This document shows, one piece after another, positions 42,056-55,300 of a stretch of DNA of 64,000 bases (position 1 is its first letter; each line of letters starts with the position of its first letter). The DNA is from Thiobacillus sp. Lineage in GTDB: Bacteria > Pseudomonadota > Gammaproteobacteria > Burkholderiales > Thiobacillaceae. The notes beneath the pieces were generated by a model. It saw only the letters and a list, made by a program, of their open reading frames with translations. It was not told where the DNA came from and searched no databases. The stretch is from the NCBI RefSeq assembly GCF_018780105.1, contig NZ_JADMKC010000022.1:1-64000 (forward strand), written 5' to 3'. Position numbers and translations under genes: made by a program.

Positions 42056-43812
42056 CGCCCGCACCGACCCGCACCGATGGCGACCAAAGCCGCGCCCTGT
42101 ACGGCCGCCTGCTGGGCTACGTCAAACCGCACTGGCGCATGTTCGCGCTGTCCCTCGTCGCGCTGATCCTCACCGCGGCCACCGAGCCGATGCTGCCCGC
42201 GCTGTTCAAGCCATTGCTCGACCAGGGCTTCGTCGCCAAGGACCAGGCTTTCATCCGCTGGGTGCCGGTGCTGCTGCTGGCGCTGTTCGTGGTGCGCGGC
42301 CTCACCAGCTTCGTCAGCACCTACTGCATGGCGTGGGTGGGCAGCCGTCTGGTGATGGACCTGCGGGCGGCCATGTTCGACAAACTGATGAGCCTGCCGA
42401 CGCGCTACTTCGACCAGCATCCGAGCGGCCAGCTGATCGCACAACTGGCATTCAACGTGACGCAGGTCACGCAGTCGGCCACCAGTTCGCTCACCACGCT
42501 GGTGCGCGACACGGTGACGGTGCTGGGTCTGCTCGGCTACCTGCTGTGGCTCAACTGGCGCCTGACGCTGATCGTGTTCGCACTGGTGCCGCTGACGCTG
42601 TGGGTGGTGCGCCTGGCGAGCAAGCGCCTGCGCGGGCTGTCGCGCAAGGCGCAGCAGAACATCGGCGACCTGACCCAGGTGGTGGACGAGGCGGTCGGCG
42701 GCCATCGCGTGGTCAAGCTCTACGGCGGCGAAACCTACGAACAGGAACGCTTCCGCAGCGCCGCCAACCTGGCGCGCGCCTACGAAATGAAGCGCGTCGC
42801 CGCCAACGCCGTGTACGAACCGGTAATCCAGTTCATCGCCGCCATTGCACTGGCGGTCATCGTCTACATCGCCGCCGGGCAGGCATCGAGCAACACCACC
42901 ACGGTCGGCGGCTTTGTCTCGTTTTTCATGGCGATGCTGCTGCTGTTCGCGCCGCTGAAGCGCCTGACCGCGGTCAACGACCAGCTGCAGCGCGGGCTCG
43001 CCGCCGCCGAAACAATTTTTTCCATGCTCGACCAGGACGCCGAGCGCGACCACGGCACGCGAACGCTCACCCGCATCGAAGGCCGCCTCGCGTTCCACGA
43101 CGTCAGCCTCAGCTATCCCGGCAAGCACGTGCCCGCGCTCGACGCCATCCGCCTCGACATTGCGCCGGGCGAAACCGTCGCGCTGGTCGGCGCTTCCGGT
43201 TCCGGCAAGACCACGCTGGCGAATCTGGTGCCGCGTTTCTACGACCCCGATGCCGGCGTCATCACGCTCGACGACCACGACATCCGCGACATTCCGCTGC
43301 AGAACCTGCGCAGCCATATCGCGCTGGTATCACAGGACGTCACGCTGTTCAACGACACGCTGGGCCACAACATCGCCTACGGCAGCAAGCGTGACGCCAC
43401 GGCCGACGAGATCCGCACCGCCTGCATCGCCGCGCACGCCTGGGACTTCATCCAGGCGATGCCCGACGGCCTCGAGACCCTGATCGGCGAAAACGGCATG
43501 CGCCTGTCCGGCGGTCAGCGCCAGCGCATCGCCATCGCCCGCGCCATTCTGAAAAACGCCCCCATCCTGATCCTCGACGAAGCTACCTCGGCGCTCGACA
43601 ACGAATCCGAACGCCACGTGCAGGCCGCGCTGGAAACCCTGATGGAAAACCGCACCACGCTGGTCATCGCACATCGCCTCTCCACCATCGAACGCGCCGA
43701 CCGCATCGTGGTGCTGGAAGGCGGGCACATCGTCGAGATCGGCAACCACGCCGAACTGCTCGGCCGGCAAGGCCGTTACGCCCAGCTTCACGCCCTGCAA
43801 TTTTCCGCATGA
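42052..43812 (+). CDS. msbA: Lipid A export ABC transporter MsbA
   Basis: TM domain plus ATPase ALVGASGSGKTTLANLVPRFYDPDAG, LSGGQRQRIAIARAILKNAPILILDEATSALD; ATGA overlap with mgtE. Confidence 0.94.
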   Translation: MTPAPTRTDGDQSRALYGRLLGYVKPHWRMFALSLVALILTAATEPMLPALFKPLLDQGFVAKDQAFIRWVPVLLLALFVVRGLTSFVSTYCMAWVGSRLVMDLRAAMFDKLMSLPTRYFDQHPSGQLIAQLAFNVTQVTQSATSSLTTLVRDTVTVLGLLGYLLWLNWRLTLIVFALVPLTLWVVRLASKRLRGLSRKAQQNIGDLTQVVDEAVGGHRVVKLYGGETYEQERFRSAANLARAYEMKRVAANAVYEPVIQFIAAIALAVIVYIAAGQASSNTTTVGGFVSFFMAMLLLFAPLKRLTAVNDQLQRGLAAAETIFSMLDQDAERDHGTRTLTRIEGRLAFHDVSLSYPGKHVPALDAIRLDIAPGETVALVGASGSGKTTLANLVPRFYDPDAGVITLDDHDIRDIPLQNLRSHIALVSQDVTLFNDTLGHNIAYGSKRDATADEIRTACIAAHAWDFIQAMPDGLETLIGENGMRLSGGQRQRIAIARAILKNAPILILDEATSALDNESERHVQAALETLMENRTTLVIAHRLSTIERADRIVVLEGGHIVEIGNHAELLGRQGRYAQLHALQFSA

Positions 43813-43842
43813 GTCGCGCCACATCATGAATCACGCCGCCCC

Positions 43843-44598
43843 ATGAGCCAAGACATTCCCGCCGGCTGGGTCAAGCCGTCCCGTTCGCTTCTCACCGCCG
43901 CCGGCCGCGCCATCGGCGACTGGCGCATGATCCGCGAGGGCGACCGCATCCTGCTCGGCCTGTCGGGCGGCAAGGATTCGCTTGCGCTGCTGCATACGCT
44001 GCATCACCTGCAGCAAAAGGCGCCGGTGAAATTCGAGTTGCTGGCGTGCACCGTCGACCCGCAGTCCGACCAGTACGATCCCGCGCCGCTCGTGCCTTAC
44101 ATGGCGGCACTCGGCGTGCCCTACTTTCTGGAATCGCAGCCGATCATGGTCGAAGCGCAGAAGACGCTGACCAAGGATTCGGATTCCTACTGCGCCTACT
44201 GCTCGCGCATGCGGCGCGGCATTCTCTACCGCGTGGCGCGCGAACAGCGCTGCAACGTCGTCGCCATGGCTCACCATCTCGACGACCTCGCCGAGACGCT
44301 GATGATGTCGATGCTGTTCGGCGGCAAGCTCCGGACCATGTCGCCGCACTATCTGATCGACGCCGGCGACCTGCGCCTCATCCGTCCCTTCGCCTACGCG
44401 CGCGAACGCCAGACCCGCGCCTTCGCCGCCGATTCCGGCCTGCCGGTGATCTTCGAGAACTGCCCCGCCTGCTTCGCCAAGCCGCAGCAACGCTACGCGA
44501 TGAAGCAGATGCTGGCCGAACAGGAAAAGTCACACCCGCGCATCTTCAACAGCATGCTGACGGCGATGAAGCCGTTGATGGGCGAGCCGCCGGCCTGA
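43843..44598 (+). CDS. ttcA: TtcA-family tRNA 2-thiocytidine synthetase
   Basis: LLGLSGGKDSLALLHTL PP-loop, CAYCSRMRRG, CPACF. Confidence 0.9.
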   Translation: MSQDIPAGWVKPSRSLLTAAGRAIGDWRMIREGDRILLGLSGGKDSLALLHTLHHLQQKAPVKFELLACTVDPQSDQYDPAPLVPYMAALGVPYFLESQPIMVEAQKTLTKDSDSYCAYCSRMRRGILYRVAREQRCNVVAMAHHLDDLAETLMMSMLFGGKLRTMSPHYLIDAGDLRLIRPFAYARERQTRAFAADSGLPVIFENCPACFAKPQQRYAMKQMLAEQEKSHPRIFNSMLTAMKPLMGEPPA

Positions 44599-44599
44599 A

Positions 44600-46363
44600 T
44601 TACAACCAGTTGTACGAAATCGCGGCGTGCAGCCGGGGTTTGCGTTGCTCTGCCTCTGCCGGGTTATCGGTCAACGGCCAGGCGACGGCGAGGCGGCCGG
44701 TCACCCGGCTTTTCCAGTCGAGCAACACGCCCACGCCGGCGCCGGTAAGGAAGTCATGCTGGGTCACGTCATCCAGCGGCGACGGCCGGTAGGGGAAGGC
44801 GCCGCCGTGATCGACGAAGGCTATCGCGCTGAACAGCGGCGCGTCGGGACCCTGCGGCAGACCGAGATCCAGATTCTGCAGCGCGTAGCGCCATTCCGCG
44901 CTCAGCAGATAACCGCTGCGGCCGGATAACAGGCCTTCCGAGTAACCGCGCACGCTGGCGCTGCCGCCGAGCTGGAACTGTTCCGACGCGGGCAGCAGGT
45001 CGGTCGGTGAATATTGCATGCCGCCGCGCAGGATCAGCTGCGAGCGGGTGCCGTAGCGGCCGAGCCAGGCCGCGTTGGCGCGCACGGCGAAAAAACTGGC
45101 TTCGCCGCCCAGATACTTCACGCCCTGGTTCAGGTTCAGGTCGTAGGTCAGGACCGAATCCAGTTGCTGGCGATCGCCTGACATACCCACGCTCAACACC
45201 ATCAGGTCGAGATCCAGCTGGGTGACGTTGCCGAATTCGCTGATCGACTCTTTCGATGCCATGCGGCCATAGAGATTGAGCAATTCCTGCGCATTGACGA
45301 TCAGCGGCTGGGTCAGCCCCACGGTGAGATCGGAGGAGCTGCCGCCCACGTCGAGCGGCACGAACGCGCCTTCCACCACCTCGATGCTGCCCCGGTTGTA
45401 GGACACATCGAGTTTGAGATCGTCAGCCGTCAGTGGCGTCGAATAGCCCAGGTAGTAGCTCTCGCTGCCTTCGCTAAAGAAGGCGGAAAACAGCAAGCTG
45501 TCGCCTCGCCCGGTCAAGCCCATGGCGCGCGCGACGAACCCCAGGCGTTCCTCGCCGACGGTGTAACGCCCGGCATTATCGGCAAACACCGAATACTGGT
45601 AGCGACGGGGCTCGGTAGCGGTCAACAGCAAGTCCGTCGTGCCGGCGGTTGCGCCGGGTTGCACGCTGGCGTGCAATTGCACTTCGTGCAGTCGGTTGAA
45701 GCGGACGAGGTCTTCTTCCAGCGTGTGCACCGACATCAGGTCGCCCCTCGCCAGATTCATGCGCCCGGTCACGAATTCGGGGCTGATCTGCTCGGCTTCG
45801 CCCAGCGTGATTGCCCCCACCCGCGCTTCCACCAGACGGATGTTGACCACACCGTCGCGAATTTCCTGCGGCGGCAGGAAGGCACGCGCGGTCGGCATGT
45901 TCTTGCTCTGATACAAAGCGTTCAAGGCATCCACCGCACCCATCAGATCGGCCAGGCTCAGGGTCTGGTTTTCATAGGGCGCCAGTACCGCGCGAATTTC
46001 ATCTGCGCCGAGGATGGCCGATTCATCCAGCCGGAAGGTTTTGACCTGGATGTTCTTGACCGTTGAAGCCGCCTCGGCGGCGGGTGCGGCCGGCAGGCTG
46101 ATGTCCGGCTTCACCGGTTGCTGGCGCAAACGGCGTTCCTGTTGCAGCCGTTCGATCTGCTGGCGTTCGAGTTGCTGCACCGCGCCAGCAGTCGGCACAT
46201 CCACCGCGCGCGCAGCAGGATTGAACGCGACCAGCAACGCAGGCAATACCCAGACGGCACGACTCAGGCTGCCCTGGCAAGCTTGGGCTAATTTACTCAA
46301 TGATGTTCTCCACAGGCGATAAGCGCTTTTCCCCGCCTGCACATGCAGACGGGGGCGATTCAT
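44600..46363 (-). CDS. Two-partner secretion transporter TpsB (ShlB/FhaC/HecB family)
   Basis: 587 aa; POTRA region VKTFRLDESAILGADEIRAVLAPYENQTLSLADLMGAVDALNALYQSKN; beta-barrel C-terminus; ATGA overlap with TpsA. Confidence 0.95.
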   Translation of the reverse strand: MNRPRLHVQAGKSAYRLWRTSLSKLAQACQGSLSRAVWVLPALLVAFNPAARAVDVPTAGAVQQLERQQIERLQQERRLRQQPVKPDISLPAAPAAEAASTVKNIQVKTFRLDESAILGADEIRAVLAPYENQTLSLADLMGAVDALNALYQSKNMPTARAFLPPQEIRDGVVNIRLVEARVGAITLGEAEQISPEFVTGRMNLARGDLMSVHTLEEDLVRFNRLHEVQLHASVQPGATAGTTDLLLTATEPRRYQYSVFADNAGRYTVGEERLGFVARAMGLTGRGDSLLFSAFFSEGSESYYLGYSTPLTADDLKLDVSYNRGSIEVVEGAFVPLDVGGSSSDLTVGLTQPLIVNAQELLNLYGRMASKESISEFGNVTQLDLDLMVLSVGMSGDRQQLDSVLTYDLNLNQGVKYLGGEASFFAVRANAAWLGRYGTRSQLILRGGMQYSPTDLLPASEQFQLGGSASVRGYSEGLLSGRSGYLLSAEWRYALQNLDLGLPQGPDAPLFSAIAFVDHGGAFPYRPSPLDDVTQHDFLTGAGVGVLLDWKSRVTGRLAVAWPLTDNPAEAEQRKPRLHAAISYNWL

Positions 46364-49300
46364 TCTTTCAGGGCAGCGTCCTCGTCCAGCAGGCCGGGCG
46401 CCAGCGTCACCAGAGTGTCACTGGCGGATGCGCGCTCAGCCAGTCCCTCGACGCCGATGAAGAAGCTGGACAGGCTTTGCTGCGTGCGCAGGCTTTCACC
46501 GTTGATCCGGTCGACGTATCCGGCCGGGTTGCTGAACACGATGCGAAGCGGGTTCTGGTTGATCACGTAGGCCCCCACATACGCCGCGCCGGGGGTCAGC
46601 TCCAGATCGAAATCACCGTCCAGGGTGAAGCCGCGCACGTCCATTCCGGGCGGCGGACGGCGATCCAGATGGTCGATCCGCGCATTGAAATACGGGGTGC
46701 TGAATGTGACATGGTCGCCCACGTTGCCCTGCCGTATCTGCAGATTGGAACCCTCGGTGGCAATCATCCCGTTGCCCAGAATCAGGGTATGCAGGGTTGC
46801 CGTATCGGCGCCGCGGATGGCCAGATTCACGTTCTGCGCCTGCGTGCCGTTGAGTCCGCTGACATGAAGGTCGGCAGCACTGCCGGGCGTCAACGGTTGC
46901 ATGGCCACGTCGATGAGGCGACCCTGCAGCCGCAGATCGCCATCCGTCTGCACTTCGAGTGCGGCCGCGCCGCCGATCGCATCGGGCGCGGCGATGAACA
47001 TAACGCCCTGCGCAACCACATCCGCGCCGCCAAGGCCGTCGCCCAGCACGCTGCCCGCGCCGTCCAGCCCGGCCTGCAAATGCGCATCGCCGCCGGCGTT
47101 CACGCTACCGCCGTCGAATTCGATGTTGTCATCGGCGCCCAGATCGAGATTGCCGCCGATCTGCACCTGGCCCACCACGGTGATGCCGCCGTCGATCACG
47201 CCCAGGCTGAAATCGCCCTGCGTGTTGATGTTGCCCAGATCGCCCGATGCGCCGGTGCTGTTGAGGTACACGCCATTGGGTGCGGAAGCGTCGATACGGC
47301 CGCCTGCCTTGATCGCGACGTCCAGTGCGTTGTCGCCGCCAGGACGTCCTACGGTATCGCCTGCCGTGAGGCTGATGCTGCCGCCGCGCACGTCGAGCGC
47401 GCGGTCTTCACGTGCTTCGACAATATCGCCGGGAGCGGTGAGATTGACGATGCCTTTGGCGAATACGCTGTCGATCGTCATATCGCCGCTGGCTTCGGCG
47501 ACATACAGATTGCCGCCGGCACGGGCAGTGAGCGTACCGGTATCCGGCAATTCAACGCGCAGCGGTGAGGCCGCGCTGCCGAGGTCGCCGTTGGCGGCTT
47601 CGAGCACGGCGCTGCCGGCGGTGATGTGCGTCTGCCCCGCCACGCCTTGCATCGCCGCGCCGGTCTTGATGCGCACTTCGCCGGGCGCGGCGATGCTGTC
47701 GATCAGCAGATCGGACTCGGAACCGAGCAAAGCATCGCCTTGCTGCACGGCGGCCCTGAGCTGGCCGCTCGCGCTCACGTCCACGTCTTCCAGCTGGCGG
47801 ATGCGGATTTCGTTGCCGACCAGTTCCAGGTCGCTGCGTTCGGCGGTGAGCAGCGCCAGCTTCTGCTCGTCGGTCAATGCTGCACCTTTCACGACCACCA
47901 CCGGCTGCGTGTTGACGCTGCCGATGCCCTGCGCGGCATTCAGCGTGACATTGCCGCCGCTGATGTTGGCCTGCTCGATGCGCACGTCGGTATCCGACAC
48001 CGGACGGAACAGCCCGGCGGCCAGTGCGTTGGTCAATTGCGCCTCGGTCCACACCGCGCCGCTCGACAGGGCGGCGACTTCGGTTGCAGTAAGCTGCGGC
48101 GCGAAATTTTCCACGTAGTCGTTACCGCCGAAGCGCTGGAACGCTGCGTGGTACGCCGCGGTCTGTCCGGCCTCGTAGTTCGCCACGTCAGCGTCGTTCC
48201 AGCCATTGACCGATTTCAGCACGGTCGCCTGCACCGGCGTGGCATGGAACTGGTAGCCCGCGTGATACGCGTCGGCGGTATAGCTGCCGTCGTCCAGACG
48301 GTGCAGGTTGCGCATGCGGAAATAGGCTGCGTACTCCTGCTGCAGACGCGCGCTCTGGTTGGCCAGATTGCGGTCGCGTGCCGACTCGGCCGCGCCGCCG
48401 GTCAACGCCAGCTCATCCCACAGCGCGAGCAGTTCGGCCTGCGTGCTTTCATCGACCTGTTCGAGCGTGTTGGCATCGAGCAGGCGGCCATCGGGCACCG
48501 CAAGCGACACGTCGCCGCCCTGCGAGCTGATCTGGCGCACCCGCATGTCGCCGCTGGCTTCGGTCAGATGAATATCGCCCGCCGCGCTGGCCGACAGCGT
48601 GCTCGTGTTGCCCTGCGTATCGACGACCAGTGGCGTCAGCGCGCTGCCGATATCGGCCGACAGCGAGACCAGTTCGAGGGTGTTGCCGCTCACCACCGTG
48701 CCGCTGCCAGTGCCGACGAGATTACGCTCGGCGGTCAGCATCACGTCGCCGTTGACGGCCGCTACGCGCACCACGCGCATGTCGCCGCTGATTTCCTTGA
48801 GTGCCACGCCACTGAGCGCGGTGGCCGTCACCGTGCCGTTCATCAGACCATGGGCATCGGCATCGGTGAGGTCGATATTGATCGGCGCGCTGCTGCTACC
48901 GATGGCGCCGTTCACCGCGTTCAGGCGGATATCGTTGCCGACCAGCCGCGCGTCGTCGCCGAGCTGTTCAATTCCATTGGGCGCGGTGATGCTGAGCGGG
49001 TCGGCCAGACTCCTGACCATGTCGCCCAGCAGCACCTTGCCGGTGGGCGAGTTGACCGTGACGCCGGCATCGCCCCCCTCGTGGCCGAGGAAACTGATCT
49101 TGACCGCCTTGGATGCGTTGAGGCTGTGATGGAAAGTCTCGGTCACGTCCCAGTCGTAACGCGCGCCGCTCTTGATGTCTTCGTAGATCGCCACGTCGCA
49201 GGAAATGCCGATGCAGGTGCGGCTGATGACGTAATCGTCACCCACCTTGTATTTGCCACTGGTGACATTGGTGTAATCCAGCACGTAATCGGCCTTGCCC

Positions 49301-52300
49301 GCGCCATCGGTCGACAGCCAGTCGCCCTGCGCACGCGGCGTATACACCGGCGTACCGGGCGTGGTCGTGTCCGGGTCGTTGTAATCGGGATAAAAATCAT
49401 CGACGCCGAACAACACGCGCGTGGTGTAGATGCGGTCCTCGCGGTTGTGCGTTTTCTGGCCGTTGACCCAGTTGAAGCGGCGGTTGGCAAGCGGCTGGAA
49501 AACCGAGGTTCGACCTGCGTTGCTGCTCGTTACTGTGGCCGGCTTGCCGTCAACCAAAGTCTCGCTGGTGCGGGTGGTGATGGTGTTGCCGACGCGGGTG
49601 ATTTCGGTCAGCAAAGGCTTGTTGTCCGCGCCGCGCTGCGAGGTGTCGAAAATCCGGATCATGCCTTCGACGCCGCTGCCGGTATCGAGTCGTCCCATCG
49701 CCAGGTCGTAGCCGGTGTTGTTGGCGACGTTGATTCGGCCGTAGCCGTCGAGCACGCGCAGTTCGCCGTTGCCGGTGGAGAAGATGTCGCCGAACAGCTC
49801 CATGTGGCCGCCGCCGAAGCGCACGCCGCCCAGCTCCAACCGGTCGTTCGCAGCGTCGTAACGCACCGTGATCGATGCACTGCCCGGATCGGCGACGAAC
49901 AGGTCGTAATAGCGATCCGCGCCATTCGGGTTAGCCAGGTAGGCGCTGCGCGCGTTGGCGATCTTGACCGCGTTGACGCCGCTCACCAGGCTGGGGTCGA
50001 TCACCATGCTGCGGTCTTCGAGGCCGGCCTGAATAATGCCGTTGAGGTTCAAGCGCTCGGCGCTGATGAAAACGTTGTTGCCCGCGATGATCGTGCTGCA
50101 CGCGCCCTGTGCGCTGCAATTCCTGGCGGGAATGCTGCCGGAATAATCCGTCTTGGCGGCTTCGCTCGCGCCCGGCAGGGTGCCGAGCTGCGCAATCGGA
50201 TCGCCGCCCGAATGGTTGAAGCCGAACGTGAATCGCTGGATGAAGTCCCCGCTGGTGGCAATGTCGATGGTCTTGGCGCTGATGTTGGCAGACGACAGGA
50301 TCGTGCCATGACTCTTGGCGATGAAGCTGCCGCGCAGGTTGCTGACGTTTCCGCTGATATGCAGCTCGGGCGGCGCTTTCAGCGTGCTGCTGACGTCGTG
50401 GTCGTTGGTGTTTTCGACGTGGATCACCGGGTCGGGCGAACGGCTGGCGTCGATGATGCTGTCGAACGCCGCCGCCGTGGAAGGCGGCGTAAACGGCAAG
50501 TGCGGGTTGCGCGCATTGATGTCGTCATTGGATGACACGCGCACGCCGTTGAACGTCACGTCGCCGCCGCCTTCGTCGGGAATGGTCAGCGTGTCGGTCG
50601 ACAGGAAACGCAGCGACTTGTTGACGATGTCGATGCGCACATCGCCCGGCGCTTCGAGCGCGCCGCTGCCCGCGAGCGCATCGCCGGTCACGCGCACATT
50701 CCCCGCCTGTGCGTACACCGGGCCGATGCGCAGGAAATCGACCAGCGCGGTGTCGCCGCCCAGCTCGTTGAGCTTGGCTTGCAGAATATCGGCGTCGTGA
50801 TCGAATGCCAGAGCAATATCCGGCTGGTCGTTGCGGTAGTCGTTGGCGATGCCACGCAGTCGGACAATTTCGTTGGTGAGCTCGCGCGACAGCGATACGC
50901 CGTCCTCCAGCGTGTAGCTCAGGCCCTCGGAGTGCTGCACGCTGCCGTCGGCGTTGAAAGTCAGATACTGGTGATGGTGGATGCCCGCCTGCGCAGCGCC
51001 GTCCACCTTGACCGACGACAATGAACGATCGGCTGTCGAGCCGCCGCTGATTTTGAGCGACGAGGTATCCGCGCCGAAAAACTCGCCGATGGCCGACAGG
51101 GTCTCGCGATAGGCATCGGTGCCCTCGCCGAAGCCGCGTGTGCGATGCTCGCCTTCGGATGCCAGCAGATACACGCTCTTGACCGCGCGCGCGGCCGCAC
51201 CATCGGCAATGTCGATGCGGTTGTTCTGGTCGATTTCGCCGTGTGCAGCAGGATCGTTTTCGACCGGGAACGCGGTGTAATTCCATAGCCGGGTTTCGGC
51301 GTCGGCGTAAAGGTCGTTGACCTTGACGCCGTCGGTGCCTGCCATCAGCCGCAAATCGCCTTCGGTTTCAACTTTGGAACCGGCGGCGAGTTCGATGCGG
51401 TTGTCCGCACGAATGATGGCCTCGCTGTCGCCCTCCGCTGCGCCCGCGAGGCCATAGGTTTTGGAAGTGGCGACCGCATGGATTTCGGCATCGGTGCGCG
51501 CCGAAAGATTGGCATCGCCATCGGTCAGCAGCGTGGCATCGTCGCCGACATGCACCACCGCGTCGTTGCGGTCGGCGCGGATATCGGACTCGGCCTTGGC
51601 GATCGCAATCGCGCCGCCGGAATCCAGACGCACGCGGTCGTTCGCATCGACTTCATTCCAGGCCGCCAGGTTGAGGCTGCCCACCGGCTGCGTGCCGGTT
51701 TTTGTGGCGTTGATCTTTGCATCGTGCCCGATGTCGACTAGTGCGCTGTTGCGAATGGTCGAAGTCGAACTCGCCGCCGCGCCGTTCAACAGGCCGCCCG
51801 AACCGGAGTCGACGTTGTAGCCGGCCGACGGCTTGACGATGTCGTTCCACGCCTGCGCGCCGAAATCTTCGGCATTGACCGTCAGGTTCGGCCCGACAAC
51901 GGCGCGGGTGTCGGTGTTGACCGTATTGATCGCGCGCGCGCCGGAATAGCCGACCACCGAGGCGCTGGTGGAATCGGAGTGGGTGCTGAAATTGATGTGC
52001 TGCGCCGCGTTCACATCGACCTGTGCGGCGTTGACCACGCCGCTGTTCCCAGCCGCGCCCCCAAGCCGCGCGGTGGTCTGCGAAGTCGCCTGCGTTTCCG
52101 CTTTCGATGCCACCAGCACGCCCAGTCCGCCTGCGCCCGCTACGGTTTTGGCACGCAAGGTATCGTTGCCATCAGCGTTGACTTTCACACTGGCGGCCGT
52201 GATATCCGGATCGTTTTCCACCAGCGCGCGGGTGGTGGTGTTCGTTGTCGCCTTCGAAGTGCTGCTGCCGCCCGCCAGCACGCCGATGTTGATGCCGGTG

Positions 52301-55300
52301 ACGTCGGCATCGGTCCACGTGTCGGAGTCCGCGTCCACCTTGAATTCGCCGCTCACCACAATGCGGTTGGCGTTGCCGGTTTGCGCCAGCGTGTCGGTTT
52401 GTACGTTGGCATTGGAGTCAGATGCCGACGCACCCAGCAACAGGCCGCCTGCGCCCGCCTTGGCATCACTTTCGGCAGTCTTGCCATGCCGCAGGGTGGC
52501 GGCTTCCACCGTCATCGCGGCGGCCTCGACATCGACGTTGCTTCCGGTGCTGGCAGCGGCACGCGTCGCCACCGTGGCGTCAGCGAGCGACACGCCGATC
52601 GACACACTGGCCGACACCACGACGCCCAGCGCATTGGCGCGGGCGTTGGGATCGACGCTGGCACGCACCTGGGTCAGCCCCGCCAGCGTGCGGATCACGC
52701 TGCCGTCGCCGATATGCGCGCTGGCGGATGAGAAATCTTCGGTGTTGGCGTCTGCACCGACGCCCGCCGCCAAGCCGCCCGATGCAGCCTTGACGTCGGC
52801 GGCGGCATCGGTCTGGGCGTGGCCGTGCACGTCGAGTGCAGCGGCAGTGATCTGTGCGCCATCGCGGACTTTGGCGCTGGCGTCGCCGTCTTCGGTGACG
52901 TAGGCAATCGCCGCGCCGATGCCGACCGCGCCGATCGACAGCGTGCCGCCCTGCGAATCCAGATTGTGATCGATGCCTGCATCGACCGTGACGTTGCCGC
53001 CTGCGTTGACCATGCCGCCGAGTTCGGCGGCAGCGGTCGAGGATTTTTCATGCCAGGCGAAGCTGGCGGCCAGTCCCACCACGCCGCCGCCGCCCGCGTA
53101 GGTACGCAGCACCGAGGCGTCGGGCTGATCGTCGGTCGCCGTTACGCTGACGTTGCCGCCCGCCGTGGTATTGCCGTCGAGCGCCGCCACGGTCTTGTCC
53201 TCGACCATGGCTATCGCAATGCCGCCGCCCAGCGACAAACCCGCAGACACCGCCGCACCTACCGCAACCGCATCGGTGTCGGTGCGGGTGTGTGCATTGA
53301 TTTCGATATGCCGCCCGGCGTTGAGCGTCGCGCCCGCCGCGACATTTGCAGCCGATGAAGTACTGGCCGGCGCGGTGGCGAAATCCTGCGCCACGTTCAG
53401 GCCCGCGCGTGCCGCGTTGGCGCGCTGGTTCGAGGCGGCTGCACCGCCATTGTTGCCGATCTGGTCGCCGGTGGCCGAGGCGCGCGCCAGTTCGCTCGCC
53501 TTGCTGACCGAGCCCGTGGTGTTGTCTGCTGCGTCGTCTTCCGGCCGCGCGCCGACCGAAATGACCGACACCGCACCGGCAATGCCCGCGGTCGCGCCGC
53601 CCGCGGCGGCGGTCGAGATCGAATCGACATTGCGCACGCTGCTGCCGCGCACCGCGATGTCGCGGTCGGCGCGTACCTCGGCGCCGCTGGCGATGCTGGC
53701 GGACGCGCCGTTGTGGATCAGCACCACGTCGGCGACCGCGCCGACGCCCAGGCCGCCAAGCCCGATGCCGAGGCTGCCGACCTTGTTATCGACGCGCGTG
53801 TTGTCGCTGGCGGTCACACTCACGTCCTGCGTGCCGTGGAACTGGCCGTCGTCGGCGTTGACGATCACGCCGCTGCCGACGCTCGCACCGGTACTGCCCT
53901 TCGCCACTACGACGTTGACCGTACCTGCGATGCCGACGCCGCCCGCCGCCGCCGCGGTATACGCGTAATCGTCCTGCTCGAAAGTCGAGGCGGCGTTGAT
54001 CGTGGTGCGGGTGTGCGCCGCCAGATCGCTTTGCCCGCCGACACGCGCAGCGGTGTGCTGCTCGGCAACGGTGACGGCAGCGGTAATGCCCACGCCCGCC
54101 ACGCCGCTGACCGCCAGCGCCCCCGCTTTCAGATCAATGTCGGCGTCCGAAGTGGCTTCGATGCTGAGGCTGCCGTGGGAATCCAGATCGGCGTCGTTCG
54201 CCAGCGCCTCGGTGGTGCCGTCGAGCAGGATCACGCCGACGGTACCTGCCAGCCCGGCGTAAACGCCGCCGCCGACTGCGATGACGGCTTGCGTGATGTC
54301 GGTGGTGGAAGCGGCGTCGAGCACCACGCCCTGCTGCGCCTGCGCCTGCGCATTGTCGATCAGTGCCGTGGTGACGTGCGACACCACGGCGGTATCGGCC
54401 GCACCACCGACCCCCGCGTCGCCGCCAATGGCGCCGCCGCCGGTGCCGGATTCGATCGTGTCGTGGTGGTACGCTGCCACGCGCGCGTCCTGCGCGGCAT
54501 TGCCGTAACTGGTGTTGAGGCGCGCGCCGTCGGCGAGTTGCGCCGTGGTGCTGCCGCCCAGCATGGCGATGCTGACGGTGGCGGCCACCGCTGCGCTGCC
54601 GCCGCCGGCGGCTGAAAGCGCGTAGTTTTCCACCTGCGCGGTGGACGACGCCACCACGGCCACGCCCTTAACGCTGGCCTTTTGCTGCTGCGCGTTCAGG
54701 CTGCCGCTGCCGCCCAGCGCGCCGTTATCGACCTGCGCGGCTGCGCCGTTGCCGAGCGCCGTCACGCGTGTGTTTGCACCCGTGACTTCGGCCAGGGTGT
54801 CGGCGTGGATGTCGTTGAAGGCAATGCCGCCCGCTGCGCCGAGCGTGCCGCCGAGGCCTACCGCCCCGGCCTTCGATTTGATCAGATCATCGGCCTCGGC
54901 CGTCACCAGCGCGTTGCCGCTGGCATTGACGTTGGCGGCCTCGCCGATGCGCGCGGTGGTGTCGCCGCCTCCGTCGTTGAGCGCAATCGACCCGGCAAAT
55001 CCGGCGGTGCCTGCGCCCGAACCGGAAATCGCCCAGACATCGAGCGTGCCCGCGCGGTCGGCATCGACCAGCACGTCGCCGGCATTGGTTTGCCCGCCGG
55101 AAATTTCGGCTTTGACGACACCGCCGATGTGGTTGTACGAGCCGGCTGCGCCGACCGCCGCATTGCCACCGAAAGCCGCTGCACCCGTGACCGATTCGAT
55201 GGCCGAGGTGTCCGCGGCGCGCACTTTCGCCGTGCCCGCGGTGGTCAACGTCGCGCCGCTGGCCGAGGCGGTGGTGGAATTGCCAATGGTGTTGATGCCG

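Noticed and set aside
41461-43317. 618-aa minus-strand ORF antisense to mgtE/msbA
   Set aside because: Shadow ORF rich in His/Gln/Arg; both sense genes are unambiguous.
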